Shown in pieces: positions 8,124 through 17,177 of a stretch of 55,066 nucleotides of DNA (position 1 is its first letter; each line of letters begins with the position of its first letter). The stretch is taken from assembly GCA_017523615.1 (NCBI GenBank), contig JAFWWK010000067.1:1-55066 (forward strand), given 5' to 3'. The notes under the pieces were generated by a model. It had not been told where the DNA came from and searched no databases. It was given only the letters and a program-made list of their open reading frames with translations. A program made the translations under genes and the position numbers. Source of the stretch: Clostridia bacterium. GTDB taxonomy: Bacteria; Bacillota; Clostridia; Christensenellales; Aristaeellaceae.

Positions 8124-9203
8124 GTGGCTGCCCATCAAACCACTGAAGAAAAAATGAATGCCCTGTACGAACTGGGCCGTTCGAAAGGGTCTTTGACGTA
8201 TGACGAGATCATATCCGTGCTGGCCAACAGCGATATCGATCCCGAAAAGTTCGACTCTGTTCTGGATACCATGGATTCCATGGGGATCAGTATTATCAAG
8301 GATGATGCCGCCGAGTCCAAGGAGCCTGAAGAAGAACAGGATGTGGATGTTCTTGAAGACCTGAGCTATCAGGAAGGGATCAGCATCGATGATCCCGTCA
8401 GGATGTATCTGAAGGACATCGGCCGTGTTCCCCTCCTGAAAGCGGAAGAAGAAGTGGACCTGGCTATGCGTATGGAGCAGGGGGACGAAGAAGCTAAAAA
8501 GAAGCTGGTGGAAGCCAACCTGCGCCTCGTTGTTTCCATCGCCAAGCGGTATGTGGGCAGGGGCATGCTCTTTCTGGACCTGATTCAGGAAGGGAACCTC
8601 GGCCTGATCAAGGCTGTGGACAAATTTGACTATAAAAAGGGATATAAGTTTTCCACCTATGCCACCTGGTGGATCCGCCAGGCGATCACCCGTGCCATCG
8701 CCGACCAGGCCAGGACGATCCGTATCCCTGTCCACATGGTCGAAACCATCAACAAACTGATCCGTGTTTCCAGGCAGCTTCTTCAGGAATACGGGCGTGA
8801 ACCCACCCCGGCCGAGATTGCCAAAGAGATGGGGATCAGTGAGAGCAAGGTCCACGAGATCATTAAGATCGCTCAGGAACCCGTTTCCCTGGAAACGCCT
8901 ATCGGCGAGGAGGAAGACAGTCATCTGGGCGACTTCATCGAGGACGAGGGTGCCCTGGCGCCTGACGAGGCCGCATCTCACGCCCTGATGAAGGAACAGC
9001 TCTGGGGCGTCCTCGAGACCCTTACCCCCAGAGAACAAATGGTGCTCAGGCTTCGTTTCGGCCTGGATGACGGCCGCCAGAGGACCCTGGAGGAAGTGGG
9101 AAAGGAATTCAAGGTCACCCGCGAGCGCATCCGCCAGATCGAAGCCAAAGCCCTCAGAAAACTCCGGCATCCCACAAGAAGCAACAAACTTAAGGACAAT
9201 TGA
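8124..9203 (+). CDS. rpoD: Primary sigma factor RpoD (SigA)
   Basis: The housekeeping sigma factor directs RNA polymerase to TTGACA/TATAAT promoters, many of which are visible in this window. The 359-residue protein has a short region 1.1, region 1.2 ([17 protein letters not shown]), region 2 ([19 protein letters not shown], then [15 protein letters not shown]), region 3 and region 4 with its HTH ([20 protein letters not shown]). The start is a GTG at 8124 with GGAGGTG upstream. It precedes dnaG rather than following it, the reverse of the usual dnaG-rpoD order. Confidence 0.98.
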   Translation: MAAHQTTEEKMNALYELGRSKGSLTYDEIISVLANSDIDPEKFDSVLDTMDSMGISIIKDDAAESKEPEEEQDVDVLEDLSYQEGISIDDPVRMYLKDIGRVPLLKAEEEVDLAMRMEQGDEEAKKKLVEANLRLVVSIAKRYVGRGMLFLDLIQEGNLGLIKAVDKFDYKKGYKFSTYATWWIRQAITRAIADQARTIRIPVHMVETINKLIRVSRQLLQEYGREPTPAEIAKEMGISESKVHEIIKIAQEPVSLETPIGEEEDSHLGDFIEDEGALAPDEAASHALMKEQLWGVLETLTPREQMVLRLRFGLDDGRQRTLEEVGKEFKVTRERIRQIEAKALRKLRHPTRSNKLKDN

Positions 9204-9208
9204 CCGGT

Positions 9209-9236
9209 GCCGGACGCCCATGGGCGTCCGGCTTTT
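9209..9236 (+). terminator. Terminator after rpoD
   Basis: An 11-bp perfect inverted repeat (GCCGGACGCCC and its complement, 9209-9232, 2-nt loop) followed by TTTT starts 5 nt after the rpoD stop. dnaG probably needs its own promoter or read-through. Confidence 0.85.
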
Positions 9237-9364
9237 GCCCTTGTGAAAAGCTTTTCTAAAGAAAATGACCGTTCATAATTGTAGACCGGGCGAGGAAAAA
9301 CGGACGGGACCTGCCCAACGAGAGGCCGGTCCCCCCAGACGATCTCTTTTGACGGAGTTGTTTC

Positions 9365-11125
9365 ATGGCTTACAGAATACCAGATTCCTGGATGGACCGG
9401 TTTTATTCCCAGCTGGATATCGTTCAGATCGTATCCTCCTATGTTCCCCTGAAGAGGAACGGCAAGAGGTATGTGGGCCTTTGTCCTTTTCATCACGAAA
9501 AAACGCCGTCCTTCTCCGTCACACCGGACAAAAACCTGTATTACTGCTTTGGGTGCAAAGCCGGGGGAAACGCTGTCCAGTTCGTGATGGCGATGGAGCA
9601 TCTTGAATACATGGATGCGGTCCGGTTCCTGGCCGACAGAATGCATATGCCCCTGCCGGAAATGGAAAACGATCCGAATTATGAGCAGCGTAAAAACAAG
9701 CGGGAAAAGCTTTTTGAGATCAACCGCGAAGCGGCCCGGTATTATCACCGTCTTCTCTGGACAGACGCGGGAAAACCGGTCCTTGATTATTACAGAAAAC
9801 GGGGACTGGACGACGATGTGATCCGCAAATTCGGCCTTGGTGCTTCCGGGCCCGACCGTTCAGACCTGACGGATGAACTGGCAGCAAAAGGTTATGATCC
9901 GGCGGACCTGATCGAAGCCGGTCTGTCCCTTAAGGGTGACAGCACGCCGTATGACATGTTCCGGGCACGCGCCATGTTCCCCATTATCGACATGCATGGC
10001 CAGGTCCTCGGATTTGGCGGCAGAAGACTTGACAGCGGCCAGCCCAAATACCTCAATACCGCGGATACCCCTGTCTTCAATAAACGCTACGGTGTCTTCG
10101 GCGCTAACCTTCTAAGAAAAGCCCGCGATTTGAAACGGGTGATCCTGGTAGAAGGATATATGGACGTGGTGGCACTGACCCAGTTTGGGATCGACGGCGT
10201 CGCGGCCACCCTGGGTACATCGCTGACCGAAGAACAGGCCCGTCTCCTGAAGCGTTTTGCCCCTGAGGTCTGGATATCCTATGACGGGGACGAGGCGGGA
10301 CAGCGGGCCATCATGCGTGCAATCGGCATTTTTGAACGTGATGATATCCCTGTAAAAGTGCTTTTTTTCCCCGACGGCCTTGACCCGGATGAATTTATCC
10401 GCCAAAGAGGCGCGGATGCCTTTCACGCGATCGAGCCGATGACTTCGGTGGCTTACCAGATGGAGCGCAGCGCCGTCGGCAAAGACCTGTCGAAGGACCG
10501 GGACAGGATCGAATACGCCAAAGTCTGCTGCGGGATCATCCGCAAGATCCGGGATCCGGTGGACCGGGATTATTACCTTGGCATCCTGTCGCTGAAAACA
10601 GGATTCAAAAAGGACGTTCTTCTCGCACAGGTGACCGCGGGCAGCCAGACGGAGCCCCTTGAACATCCCGCGTCTTTTCAACGAAAACCGGTGAATAAGG
10701 AGGCTCCCTCCGCTGTCCGGACCACTGAAGCGGAAAGACTTCTTTTCGCGCTTCTTGCTTCAGGTAAGCTGCCGAAAGGGACCGTAAAAAAAGAAGACTT
10801 TGTTTCCCCGGTCCTTACCGATGCCGCGCAGATGCTCCTCAACGGAAAAACGCCCGACGAGGTGATCAGGGAAACCGAGGACGCCGCCAAACGTTCCGCG
10901 ATAATGGAGGCCCTCCAGACAGAGATCGGAGACGACATGGAGGCGGATCCGTTGACCTCCGCGCAGGACTGTCTGCGCCTGATCCATCTTTTTGCCTCTA
11001 AGGCACGTCTGGAAGAGATCAAGAAGCAGGTGGGCTCCATGCCGATGGATTCGTCGGAGCGCTCCGCCGCGATGAAACAAATCATGGAGCTGCAAAAAGA
11101 GATCCAGCTGCTGAATAAAAAATAA
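9365..11125 (+). CDS. dnaG: DNA primase DnaG
   Basis: DnaG makes RNA primers for DNA replication. The 586-residue protein has the CHC2 zinc-binding domain (CPFHHEKTPSF, then YYCFGCKAGG, about residues 40-66), the RNA polymerase core and a TOPRIM domain starting near residue 258 (VEGYMDVVAL, then YDGDEAGQRA). A C-terminal helicase-interacting region follows. ATG 9365 has GGAG 7 nt upstream. A stretch of about 130 nt with GGGACC and GGTCCC inverted segments separates it from the rpoD terminator. trmK follows after 21 nt. Confidence 0.97.
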   Translation: MAYRIPDSWMDRFYSQLDIVQIVSSYVPLKRNGKRYVGLCPFHHEKTPSFSVTPDKNLYYCFGCKAGGNAVQFVMAMEHLEYMDAVRFLADRMHMPLPEMENDPNYEQRKNKREKLFEINREAARYYHRLLWTDAGKPVLDYYRKRGLDDDVIRKFGLGASGPDRSDLTDELAAKGYDPADLIEAGLSLKGDSTPYDMFRARAMFPIIDMHGQVLGFGGRRLDSGQPKYLNTADTPVFNKRYGVFGANLLRKARDLKRVILVEGYMDVVALTQFGIDGVAATLGTSLTEEQARLLKRFAPEVWISYDGDEAGQRAIMRAIGIFERDDIPVKVLFFPDGLDPDEFIRQRGADAFHAIEPMTSVAYQMERSAVGKDLSKDRDRIEYAKVCCGIIRKIRDPVDRDYYLGILSLKTGFKKDVLLAQVTAGSQTEPLEHPASFQRKPVNKEAPSAVRTTEAERLLFALLASGKLPKGTVKKEDFVSPVLTDAAQMLLNGKTPDEVIRETEDAAKRSAIMEALQTEIGDDMEADPLTSAQDCLRLIHLFASKARLEEIKKQVGSMPMDSSERSAAMKQIMELQKEIQLLNKK

Positions 11126-11146
11126 ACGACGGAAAAGGAAATATAT

Positions 11147-11782
11147 ATGATCAGCCTGGATAACAGACTCGGGTCTGTTTTGGATATTTTCCCTTCCTGC
11201 CGCCTTGCGGCGGATATCGGGGCCGACCACGGAAAGTTGGCATTGGCTCTGGTCTCGGAGGGTAAGGCAGAAAAGGTCATTGTGACGGACATCAGCAGGG
11301 ATTCGCTGCGAAAGGCGGAAACCCTATTCGCAGCGCATAACGCGTCACATCTGGCCGTTTTTGTGTTGGGGGACGGGATGACGGTCCTGCCGGAGACCCC
11401 GGACGCGGTATCGATGTGCGGGATGGGGGGAAAAACTATTTCAAGGATCCTTGAAAACGGGATCCCGCGCATATACGGTGCGGAAGTGATCCTTTCCCCG
11501 CACACAGAGATCCCCATCGTACGGCAGACTGTATACCGTCTTGGCTACCACATCACATCCGAGCGCTGCGTTGTGGCTTCCGGAAGGTTCTATGTCATTC
11601 TTTCTGCAAAGCCGGGACACGAGACGATCTCCGAAGAAGAAATGGAGCTCGGGCCCTGCCTGTACAGGCACAGGGATGACCCTGTCGTGAAGGATTATTA
11701 CCTTTGGCGGGCCAAAGTGCTTTCTGCGGGAAGGAATGAAACTTCCAAAGAAAAGGCAGGCTGGTATTTCAACGCGCTTTAA
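11147..11782 (+). CDS. trmK: tRNA (adenine22-N1)-methyltransferase TrmK
   Basis: A 211-residue Rossmann methyltransferase of the TrmK (YqfN) family, which forms m1A22 in tRNA of Gram-positive bacteria. The SAM-binding motif DIGADHGKLALAL appears at about residues 23-35. VTDISRDSL and the MCGMGGKTI motif follow. It normally follows dnaG-rpoD in Firmicutes, as here. The Nif3-like gene that often comes next is absent; two tRNA genes follow instead. Confidence 0.93.
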   Translation: MISLDNRLGSVLDIFPSCRLAADIGADHGKLALALVSEGKAEKVIVTDISRDSLRKAETLFAAHNASHLAVFVLGDGMTVLPETPDAVSMCGMGGKTISRILENGIPRIYGAEVILSPHTEIPIVRQTVYRLGYHITSERCVVASGRFYVILSAKPGHETISEEEMELGPCLYRHRDDPVVKDYYLWRAKVLSAGRNETSKEKAGWYFNAL

Positions 11783-11856
11783 TGCGATCCTATATCTATC
11801 TGACACGTGCGACAGCAAAACATGGCAGCAATTGAAGGCAATGCTATAAATAATGA

Positions 11857-11885
11857 TTGACATTTTCAGTGTGAAGTGATAGAAT
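11857..11885 (+). promoter_or_regulatory. Promoter of the tRNA-Thr/tRNA-Pro pair
   Basis: Perfect TTGACA (11857-11862), 17-nt spacer, TAGAAT (11880-11885), 17 nt ahead of the first tRNA. Confidence 0.88.
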
Positions 11886-11902
11886 ATTTCTGCTGGTCAG
11901 AT

Positions 11903-11975
11903 GCCAATGTGGCTCAGTCGGTAGAGCAGCGGTTTCGTAAACCGCAGGTCAAGGGTTCGAGTCCCTTCATTGGCT
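11903..11975 (+). tRNA. tRNA-Thr (anticodon CGT)
   Basis: Acceptor GCCAATG pairs with CATTGGC. D loop GGCTCAGTCGGTAGAGC, anticodon stem-loop with loop TTCGTAA giving CGT, and T arm GGGTTCGAGTCCC are all present. No CCA is encoded. Confidence 0.96.
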
Positions 11976-11982
11976 CTCTTTA

Positions 11983-12059
11983 CGAGGTGTAGCGCAGTTT
12001 GGTAGCGCGTTTGGTTCGGGACCAAAAGGTCGTGGGTTCAAATCCCGCCACCTCGACCA
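11983..12059 (+). tRNA. tRNA-Pro (anticodon CGG)
   Basis: Acceptor CGAGGTG pairs with CACCTCG. The anticodon loop TTCGGGA gives CGG, and the T arm GGGTTCAAATCCC is intact. The 3' CCA is encoded (12057-12059). It lies 7 nt after tRNA-Thr and shares its transcript. Confidence 0.96.
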
Positions 12060-12065
12060 GAAATC

Positions 12066-12089
12066 ACCACCCTTCGGGGCGGTTTTTTT
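12066..12089 (+). terminator. Terminator after the tRNA pair
   Basis: ACCACCC and GGGCGGT form a stem with one A-C mismatch around a TTCG tetraloop, followed by seven T. Confidence 0.85.
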
Positions 12090-12117
12090 ATTATCTCCAT
12101 ATCCTGGCCATAGAATA

Positions 12118-12156
12118 ACGGCCCGGGCACCGCTTAGTGCAGCGGTTCCGGGCCGT
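12118..12156 (-). terminator. Hairpin downstream of the SdrD-like gene
   Basis: ACGGCCCGG and CCGGGCCGT form a long stem with an inner CACCGC/GCGGT pairing, 15 nt beyond the minus-strand stop at 12171. The following T-run is weak (TTATT), so termination may be inefficient. Confidence 0.55.
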
Positions 12157-12170
12157 AGGAGCGCCAGCGC

Positions 12171-15100
12171 TCAGCGTTTGGTGTATGGCGTCCAGTCCTT
12201 GACGGGGATGGTGTACCAGCTTTGCGGATAAATGCCTTCCGTGCGAAGGACAAATCCAAAGTCATAGTTCATATTCTTTGCCCCGCTGGGAACGACGACT
12301 TCGTCAATGGTGATCACAGTATCATCACTTTCCGGAAGTACGCTGCAGACCAGAGGATAATCGGTCCTCGGAGAAGTGGACTTCAGTTCCGCAGGCATGG
12401 TCACAATCATCGAATAAGTCCCGGGATAAAGCTCTGTGAACGAATACCGCCCGTATACGTCTGTTTCGGCGCTTGCGATCAGTTCCCCGTATTGGTAAAG
12501 ATCTATCCGGATCCCGGGCATTCCATTCTCGGACATGTCCTGAAGGCCATTGCCGTTTGAATCGAGCCAGGCGAAATCCCCAATGGAGCCGATGGCGCCA
12601 ATGCCGATCGATGAATCCGTCAGCTGCGCGCCCATGACAAGATCGATGTCCAGGGAGCCGGTATTCAGAATGACGCTGCTCCTTTCACGGGCATCCTGTT
12701 CCCTTGCAAAGAGGTAATCCTCCGGAAGTTCGCAAGTCAGGCGATATGTTCCGGGGCGGAGAGCTTCAAACGCAAAGCTTCCGTCATGGGCGGACATCGT
12801 CCTGGTGATCTCCCCGCCGTCTTTCAACAGAACGATTTCCCTTCCGCTGACGGCATCGTTTTCTCCATCCATGTTCCATACAAAGCCGCCGATCACGCCA
12901 AGCTTCAGAAGACCGATCCCAAAGGCGCTTTCCGCGCCGTCCGTCAGCGTAAAGTCATAGGTCCATGCGCCTTCCGCATGGGAAGATGCGTTGGTCATGA
13001 TCTCATCATCAGGAAGGAAGACCGAGATCCTGTATTTGCCAGGATAGAGGTTTTCCGCGTTAAACATACCGTCTGCTCCGGTAACGGATTCGGCGCTGCC
13101 TCCCGGCCCTGTAAGGGTAAAGGTCAGGTCCACGGCACCGAAGTCCTTTTCGTCCATACTGCCGGAATCATCGGTATCATAATAGAACCGCACTGAAAGG
13201 GCGGAAGGCAGGGAAACGGTGACTCGTTTTCCTGTCCAGTCGGATCCCATATCGAATTTAAGCGTCACTTCCGCACGATCCTTCGGGGTCATCGGGATGA
13301 AGCCGTCTCGGGATCCGGTAATGATATAGCCGTCCGTGGTATCGATTTCGACCGTGTATTCGTCCGGCAGGAGGCCGATGAAAGCGAAATTCCCGCTTTC
13401 ATCAGTCGTTCTTGACAGGATGGTGCCGAAAGTGACAGAAGTGATGGTTACTGTTGCCTGAATTGGATCCCTGACGGTGCATTTATCGTCCAGCGCGACC
13501 GTGCCGGAAAAATCGGTGGTATATACCGTACCGACGGAGGGAACGGTAAGCACTGTGCCCTTTTCCACCGTAATGATGCTGCTCGTCCATTGGAAAGTCC
13601 CCATGACCGGGGTCACCATGACAGCGCCTTCGGGAAGGGTATAACAGAGGATATAATTTCCGGGGTAAACCCCTTTGATATAGAAGAAGCCTTCGTCGTT
13701 GGTCGTGTCGGTCAGATGGCTGGATACCTGGACCCCCTGTTCATCAAGAAGGGTGACGGCAACTCCCTTCAGACCGCCTTCATTTGTCGCAAGCTCGTCA
13801 TAGGCAGGATTCAGAAGGACATGCCCCTGCAGAGCGCCCGCCTGATACAGCGCCGCATCATAGGTAACAGCGGTGTTGGCAGGCAATTCGAAAAGATCGG
13901 TGTCGCCGTGGTCCATATTCAGGGAGGTGATCCGATTCGGACAAGGACCGTCCGCGGGAACAGTGACTGATGCGATATAGGGGTCGTTAAAGATCACACG
14001 GACCCGATACGTTCCGCCGGGAATGTTATCAAACCGGTAGACGCCGTTTTCGTCCGTCAGACAATCCTGTATCTGCTCGTCGTTTTTGTCCATCAACAGG
14101 ACCCGGAAACCGGGAAGGGGGAGCGATGAAGCGGAATAATTCCCGGTAATGTCCTCATACACCGTGCCGCTGACGGAAGAAGGCTGGGTGACGCCGATCA
14201 TAAACGAAGCGGTCGTGCCGCGGTGCAGCGGGATGACCCTGGAAGCGCTGAAGGTCCCGTCCCGGTTTGAGAACATACTGTCGCCGCCGCCGGAGGTAAA
14301 TACAAAACCTTCGGGCAAAGTGCATACCAGGGTAGCCTCGGAAGAATACAGGCTGCGGAAGGCGCAGGAGCCGGTGATCCCGTCCGTGATCTGGGTCAAT
14401 GTTCCGCCGACCGTTTCCAGCGCGATTTCGACGCCGCCCATCAAAAGATCGCCGCCGTCCAGGATACCGTTGAAATTACTGTCAATGAAGGCGGTGACGG
14501 TGACCGCCGTATCCTGCGTAACGCCAATCATACCGGCGTCGGTCGTTTTTCCCGCGGTAACGGAAACCGCGCAGGAATCCTTTCGCCTGGAAGGATCCGA
14601 AAAAACGGAACCGCCGGAGGTAAACATCCAATCACTGGTAAGGTCAGCCTCAAGAATGTAAGTCCCGGTCTGCAGGCCAGCAAATACAAAGGTCCCGTCC
14701 TCGGATGTTACCGCGGACCTGGTCACGCTGCCGTCCTGTGAAACGAGGGATACCGTGAAGCCGGAAAGGCCGGGATCCGCGGCGTCACGGACACCGTCGG
14801 CGTTTTTGTCCAGCCATACTCGCCCTGTGACCTTGCCGGCCTTGACAAGACCAATGCCCATGGCCATGCCGGTTTTAACCGGCAGTTCAAAGCTGCCTGT
14901 GGACCCGATATTCTCACTGACCGGCAAAAAACAGTTGTACCACTGATTGACCTTTTCACCCATCGGCCCATAGCCATAATCCTCGGGACAGGCGGCGATA
15001 AGGGTATATGTTCCCGGAGAAAGGGAGGAGATGCGCGCTTCGCCGTCCTTGTTTGTGGCAGCGGAAGCGATCTCGTACTGCGTGCCTTCATATTCATACA

Positions 15101-15632
15101 TCAGAGTGATCTGGACGTTCCGGACCAGGGGCTCCGACGTCCTGCGGCCTCCGTTGGCGTTGAGATCCTCAAACGCCACCAGACTGATGGAGGACGCGGA
15201 TTTGGTGCAGCCGATGTTGACCGTCTTCGTTTCAGATGCGCTGACGGAAAAAATCGTGGTCTGTGACTTGTTCCCGGAGGCAGGCAGCGCGGCACTGTCC
15301 TTCCCATGCAGTGTGAAACGGTATTCCCCGGCAAGCTTTACGGTGATGCGGTACGTACCGTCAGGCACACCGGAAAATGAGAAAGAACCGTTCTGGCCTG
15401 TCGTTGTCTCAGCGACGGATATGATTTCGCCGCCGGAGGACAGCCTTTCGAGAATCAGCGTGGAATTACGGAGGCCGTTTTCCCCCTTGTCGAAAATGCC
15501 GTCCGTATCGCTGTCGATCCAAAGCGTACCGTTGACCGTACCGCCCTGGGCGGCTGAAACGGCGGCAAAAACAAACAGCACCATTAAAAATGCGGTCAGA
15601 CAAACTGCTGTTTTCGAAATTCTGATGCGCAT
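12171..15632 (-). CDS. Large secreted protein with repeated SdrD B-like / prealbumin-like domains
   Basis: A 1153-residue exported protein. ATG 15632 follows GGAGGAATCT, and residues 1-28 are a signal peptide (about 17 hydrophobic residues ending VSAAQ). The rest is a chain of about ten ~100-residue beta-sandwich units. Each opens with an x-G-x-V-W-x-D-x-x-x-D-G calcium-loop-like motif (for example GRVWLDKNADGVRD, DFAWLDSNGNGLQD) and closes with a Y-x-F-x-x-L/I-x-P-G-x-Y motif. Such domains serve as stalks of surface proteins. No LPxTG sorting signal, transmembrane tail, S-layer homology or dockerin motif is visible at the C-terminus, which ends after PQSWYTIPVKDW. It has its own strong promoter and terminator and no evident partner gene. 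It could be a cell-wall-associated stalk or released adhesin; no enzymatic domain is seen. Confidence 0.85.
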   Translation of the reverse strand: MRIRISKTAVCLTAFLMVLFVFAAVSAAQGGTVNGTLWIDSDTDGIFDKGENGLRNSTLILERLSSGGEIISVAETTTGQNGSFSFSGVPDGTYRITVKLAGEYRFTLHGKDSAALPASGNKSQTTIFSVSASETKTVNIGCTKSASSISLVAFEDLNANGGRRTSEPLVRNVQITLMYEYEGTQYEIASAATNKDGEARISSLSPGTYTLIAACPEDYGYGPMGEKVNQWYNCFLPVSENIGSTGSFELPVKTGMAMGIGLVKAGKVTGRVWLDKNADGVRDAADPGLSGFTVSLVSQDGSVTRSAVTSEDGTFVFAGLQTGTYILEADLTSDWMFTSGGSVFSDPSRRKDSCAVSVTAGKTTDAGMIGVTQDTAVTVTAFIDSNFNGILDGGDLLMGGVEIALETVGGTLTQITDGITGSCAFRSLYSSEATLVCTLPEGFVFTSGGGDSMFSNRDGTFSASRVIPLHRGTTASFMIGVTQPSSVSGTVYEDITGNYSASSLPLPGFRVLLMDKNDEQIQDCLTDENGVYRFDNIPGGTYRVRVIFNDPYIASVTVPADGPCPNRITSLNMDHGDTDLFELPANTAVTYDAALYQAGALQGHVLLNPAYDELATNEGGLKGVAVTLLDEQGVQVSSHLTDTTNDEGFFYIKGVYPGNYILCYTLPEGAVMVTPVMGTFQWTSSIITVEKGTVLTVPSVGTVYTTDFSGTVALDDKCTVRDPIQATVTITSVTFGTILSRTTDESGNFAFIGLLPDEYTVEIDTTDGYIITGSRDGFIPMTPKDRAEVTLKFDMGSDWTGKRVTVSLPSALSVRFYYDTDDSGSMDEKDFGAVDLTFTLTGPGGSAESVTGADGMFNAENLYPGKYRISVFLPDDEIMTNASSHAEGAWTYDFTLTDGAESAFGIGLLKLGVIGGFVWNMDGENDAVSGREIVLLKDGGEITRTMSAHDGSFAFEALRPGTYRLTCELPEDYLFAREQDARERSSVILNTGSLDIDLVMGAQLTDSSIGIGAIGSIGDFAWLDSNGNGLQDMSENGMPGIRIDLYQYGELIASAETDVYGRYSFTELYPGTYSMIVTMPAELKSTSPRTDYPLVCSVLPESDDTVITIDEVVVPSGAKNMNYDFGFVLRTEGIYPQSWYTIPVKDWTPYTKR

Positions 15633-15667
15633 AGATTCCTCCGTGAATAATAATGAAATCATTTTGA

Positions 15668-15696
15668 ATTTTACCCCGAACACGTGATAGTGTCAA
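15668..15696 (-). promoter_or_regulatory. Promoter of the SdrD-like gene
   Basis: On the minus strand a perfect TTGACA (complement of 15691-15696), 17-nt spacer and TAAAAT (complement of 15668-15673) lie about 36 nt before the start codon. Confidence 0.82.
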
Positions 15697-15720
15697 TGGG
15701 GATAAACACGGCGCGGGGGA

Positions 15721-15766
15721 TTGACGATTCTTCTTTTACGTGCTAATATAGCAACGCGCTAAAGCG
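15721..15766 (+). promoter_or_regulatory. Promoter with overlapping palindromes, candidate operator of the his operon
   Basis: TTGACG (15721-15726), 17-nt spacer and TAATAT (15744-15749) form the promoter. A perfect 13-bp palindrome TGCTAATATAGCA (15741-15753) covers the -10 box. A second one, CGCTAAAGCG (15757-15766), lies just downstream. TrpR-type repressors bind palindromes with TAG/CTA half-sites, and the first gene encodes such a protein, so autoregulation is likely (inference). Confidence 0.65.
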
Positions 15767-15782
15767 TGAAAGCAGGTGAAGT

Positions 15783-16079
15783 ATGGATCTCTTTGACTCG
15801 GAAAATACCAAATTGCTGATCTCAGCCCTGACCAAGCCGCAGGATGAGGACGAAATGCAGATCTTTCTGGAAGACCTTCTTACCTCGCAGGAGATCGTCG
15901 AGATTGCCCGGCGCATGAAAGTGGCCCAGATGCTGTATGAGCATACCACCTACGACGAGATTGCGCGGGAGACCGGCGCGTCAACGGCCACCATCAGCCG
16001 TGTGAACCGCTGTATCCGCTTCGGTCACGGCGGCTATGAAAAGGTGCTTGAAAAAATGAAGGGAGGACAAATACAGTGA
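15783..16079 (+). CDS. YerC/YecD family TrpR-related regulator, probable repressor of histidine biosynthesis
   Basis: A 98-residue protein of the TrpR-like YerC family. The DNA-binding helices read YDEIARETGASTATISRVNR and are preceded by the EIARRMKVAQML helix. The family resembles tryptophan repressor in fold. In Firmicutes its members are associated with his genes and have been proposed as histidine regulators. It is the first gene of the his operon, overlaps hisZ by 4 nt (GTGA) and stands behind a promoter with palindromes over the -10 box. Binding of histidine as co-repressor is inference. Confidence 0.88.
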   Translation: MDLFDSENTKLLISALTKPQDEDEMQIFLEDLLTSQEIVEIARRMKVAQMLYEHTTYDEIARETGASTATISRVNRCIRFGHGGYEKVLEKMKGGQIQ

Positions 16080-17149
16080 AAAACGCTCCGGAACCAGCGG
16101 CATATGAAGAGCGTGTAGGCTCACGGCTGCGGCAGCTGTACGCCTCCTACGGATACGCACCCTTCAAGGTATGCAAATTTGAACCGTATGATTTTTATTC
16201 CGCCAATAAAAGCTTTATTACAGGAGACCATATTCTTACCTTTACCGATATCAACGGCAAATTGATGGCCTTGAAGCCGGACGTTACCCTTTCGATCGTC
16301 AAAAACTACACTGCCGGGCAAAAAAAGGTATATTACCACGAAAACGTTTATAGGGAAAGCCGGAACGCGGGCGAGTTCGGGGAGATCCCCCAAGCCGGGA
16401 TCGAATGCATCGGTACCGTCGATAAAGTGCAGCAGGCCGAAGTCCTGTCGATGGCGACGCAGAGCCTCGCGATCATATCCGACCGCTGGATTCTGAACAT
16501 TGCCTCGATGAAGCTCATCGGCGCCCTGGTCAGCGTCACTCGGGCCGACACAGACAAAGTAAAGGCCCTCCTGTCCTGCCTGAGGAAGAAAAACCGGCAC
16601 GAGATCCGTGAACTGACCGCAGACGAAGACAAGCCCGTATCCCTGGCGTGGGAGACCCTCGCATCCTTTTACGGTCCCTTTGAAAGGATCGGCGAATTGA
16701 AAGGCATCTCCCTCAACGCGGGCATGCTGGAAGCCTGTGACGAAATGAGCGCGCTTGCCGAAGGTTTTTCCAAGGAGGAGTTTTCCCATATCCGCATCGA
16801 TTTTTCCATTATCTCGGATGAAGCGTATTATAACGGCCTGGTCTTCAAGGGCTATGTTGAAGGAGTACATACGGCGATCTTATCCGGGGGACGCTATGAC
16901 CGTCTTGCCGGACATCTTGGGAAACAGGCGCAGGCGGTAGGGTTTGCGGTCTATCTTGACATGCTGAACTCACTGTCGGCAAGGGATCCTGCGATAAGCC
17001 CCGATGTACTTGTCCTCTACGGGAACGATGTCCCCCTCAGCCGTGTTGCGGAGGAAGCCGGCTTGCTCCGCAGCGAAGGCCGCCGCGTCCTGTGCCTGCC
17101 GAAAAGCGCACCGCCTGACGGAGCATACGCCGATATCGTTGAACTGTAA
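16076..17149 (+). CDS. hisZ: ATP phosphoribosyltransferase regulatory subunit HisZ
   Basis: A 357-residue paralogue of histidyl-tRNA synthetase without tRNA charging activity. It forms the octameric complex with short HisG and provides histidine feedback. The class II core is visible: KVCKFEPYDFYS, MALKPDVTLSIVKNY (motif 2 region), and ILSGGRYDRLAGHLG towards the C-terminus (motif 3). The start is GTG 16076, overlapping the regulator stop. The adjacent hisG encodes the short form that requires HisZ. Confidence 0.93.
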   Translation: MKNAPEPAAYEERVGSRLRQLYASYGYAPFKVCKFEPYDFYSANKSFITGDHILTFTDINGKLMALKPDVTLSIVKNYTAGQKKVYYHENVYRESRNAGEFGEIPQAGIECIGTVDKVQQAEVLSMATQSLAIISDRWILNIASMKLIGALVSVTRADTDKVKALLSCLRKKNRHEIRELTADEDKPVSLAWETLASFYGPFERIGELKGISLNAGMLEACDEMSALAEGFSKEEFSHIRIDFSIISDEAYYNGLVFKGYVEGVHTAILSGGRYDRLAGHLGKQAQAVGFAVYLDMLNSLSARDPAISPDVLVLYGNDVPLSRVAEEAGLLRSEGRRVLCLPKSAPPDGAYADIVEL

Positions 17150-17177
17150 ACAAATCCACCAGCAAGGAAGGAACGCC

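Noticed and set aside
7200-9221. A 673-codon open frame on the minus strand opposite dgt and rpoD
   Set aside because: It lies entirely antisense to two certain genes, has no family motif or ribosome site, and arises from codon bias in GC-rich DNA.
9241-9364. Leader of dnaG as a riboswitch
   Set aside because: Only a GGGACC/GGTCCC pairing is visible; there is no known riboswitch core, terminator or sequestered ribosome site.
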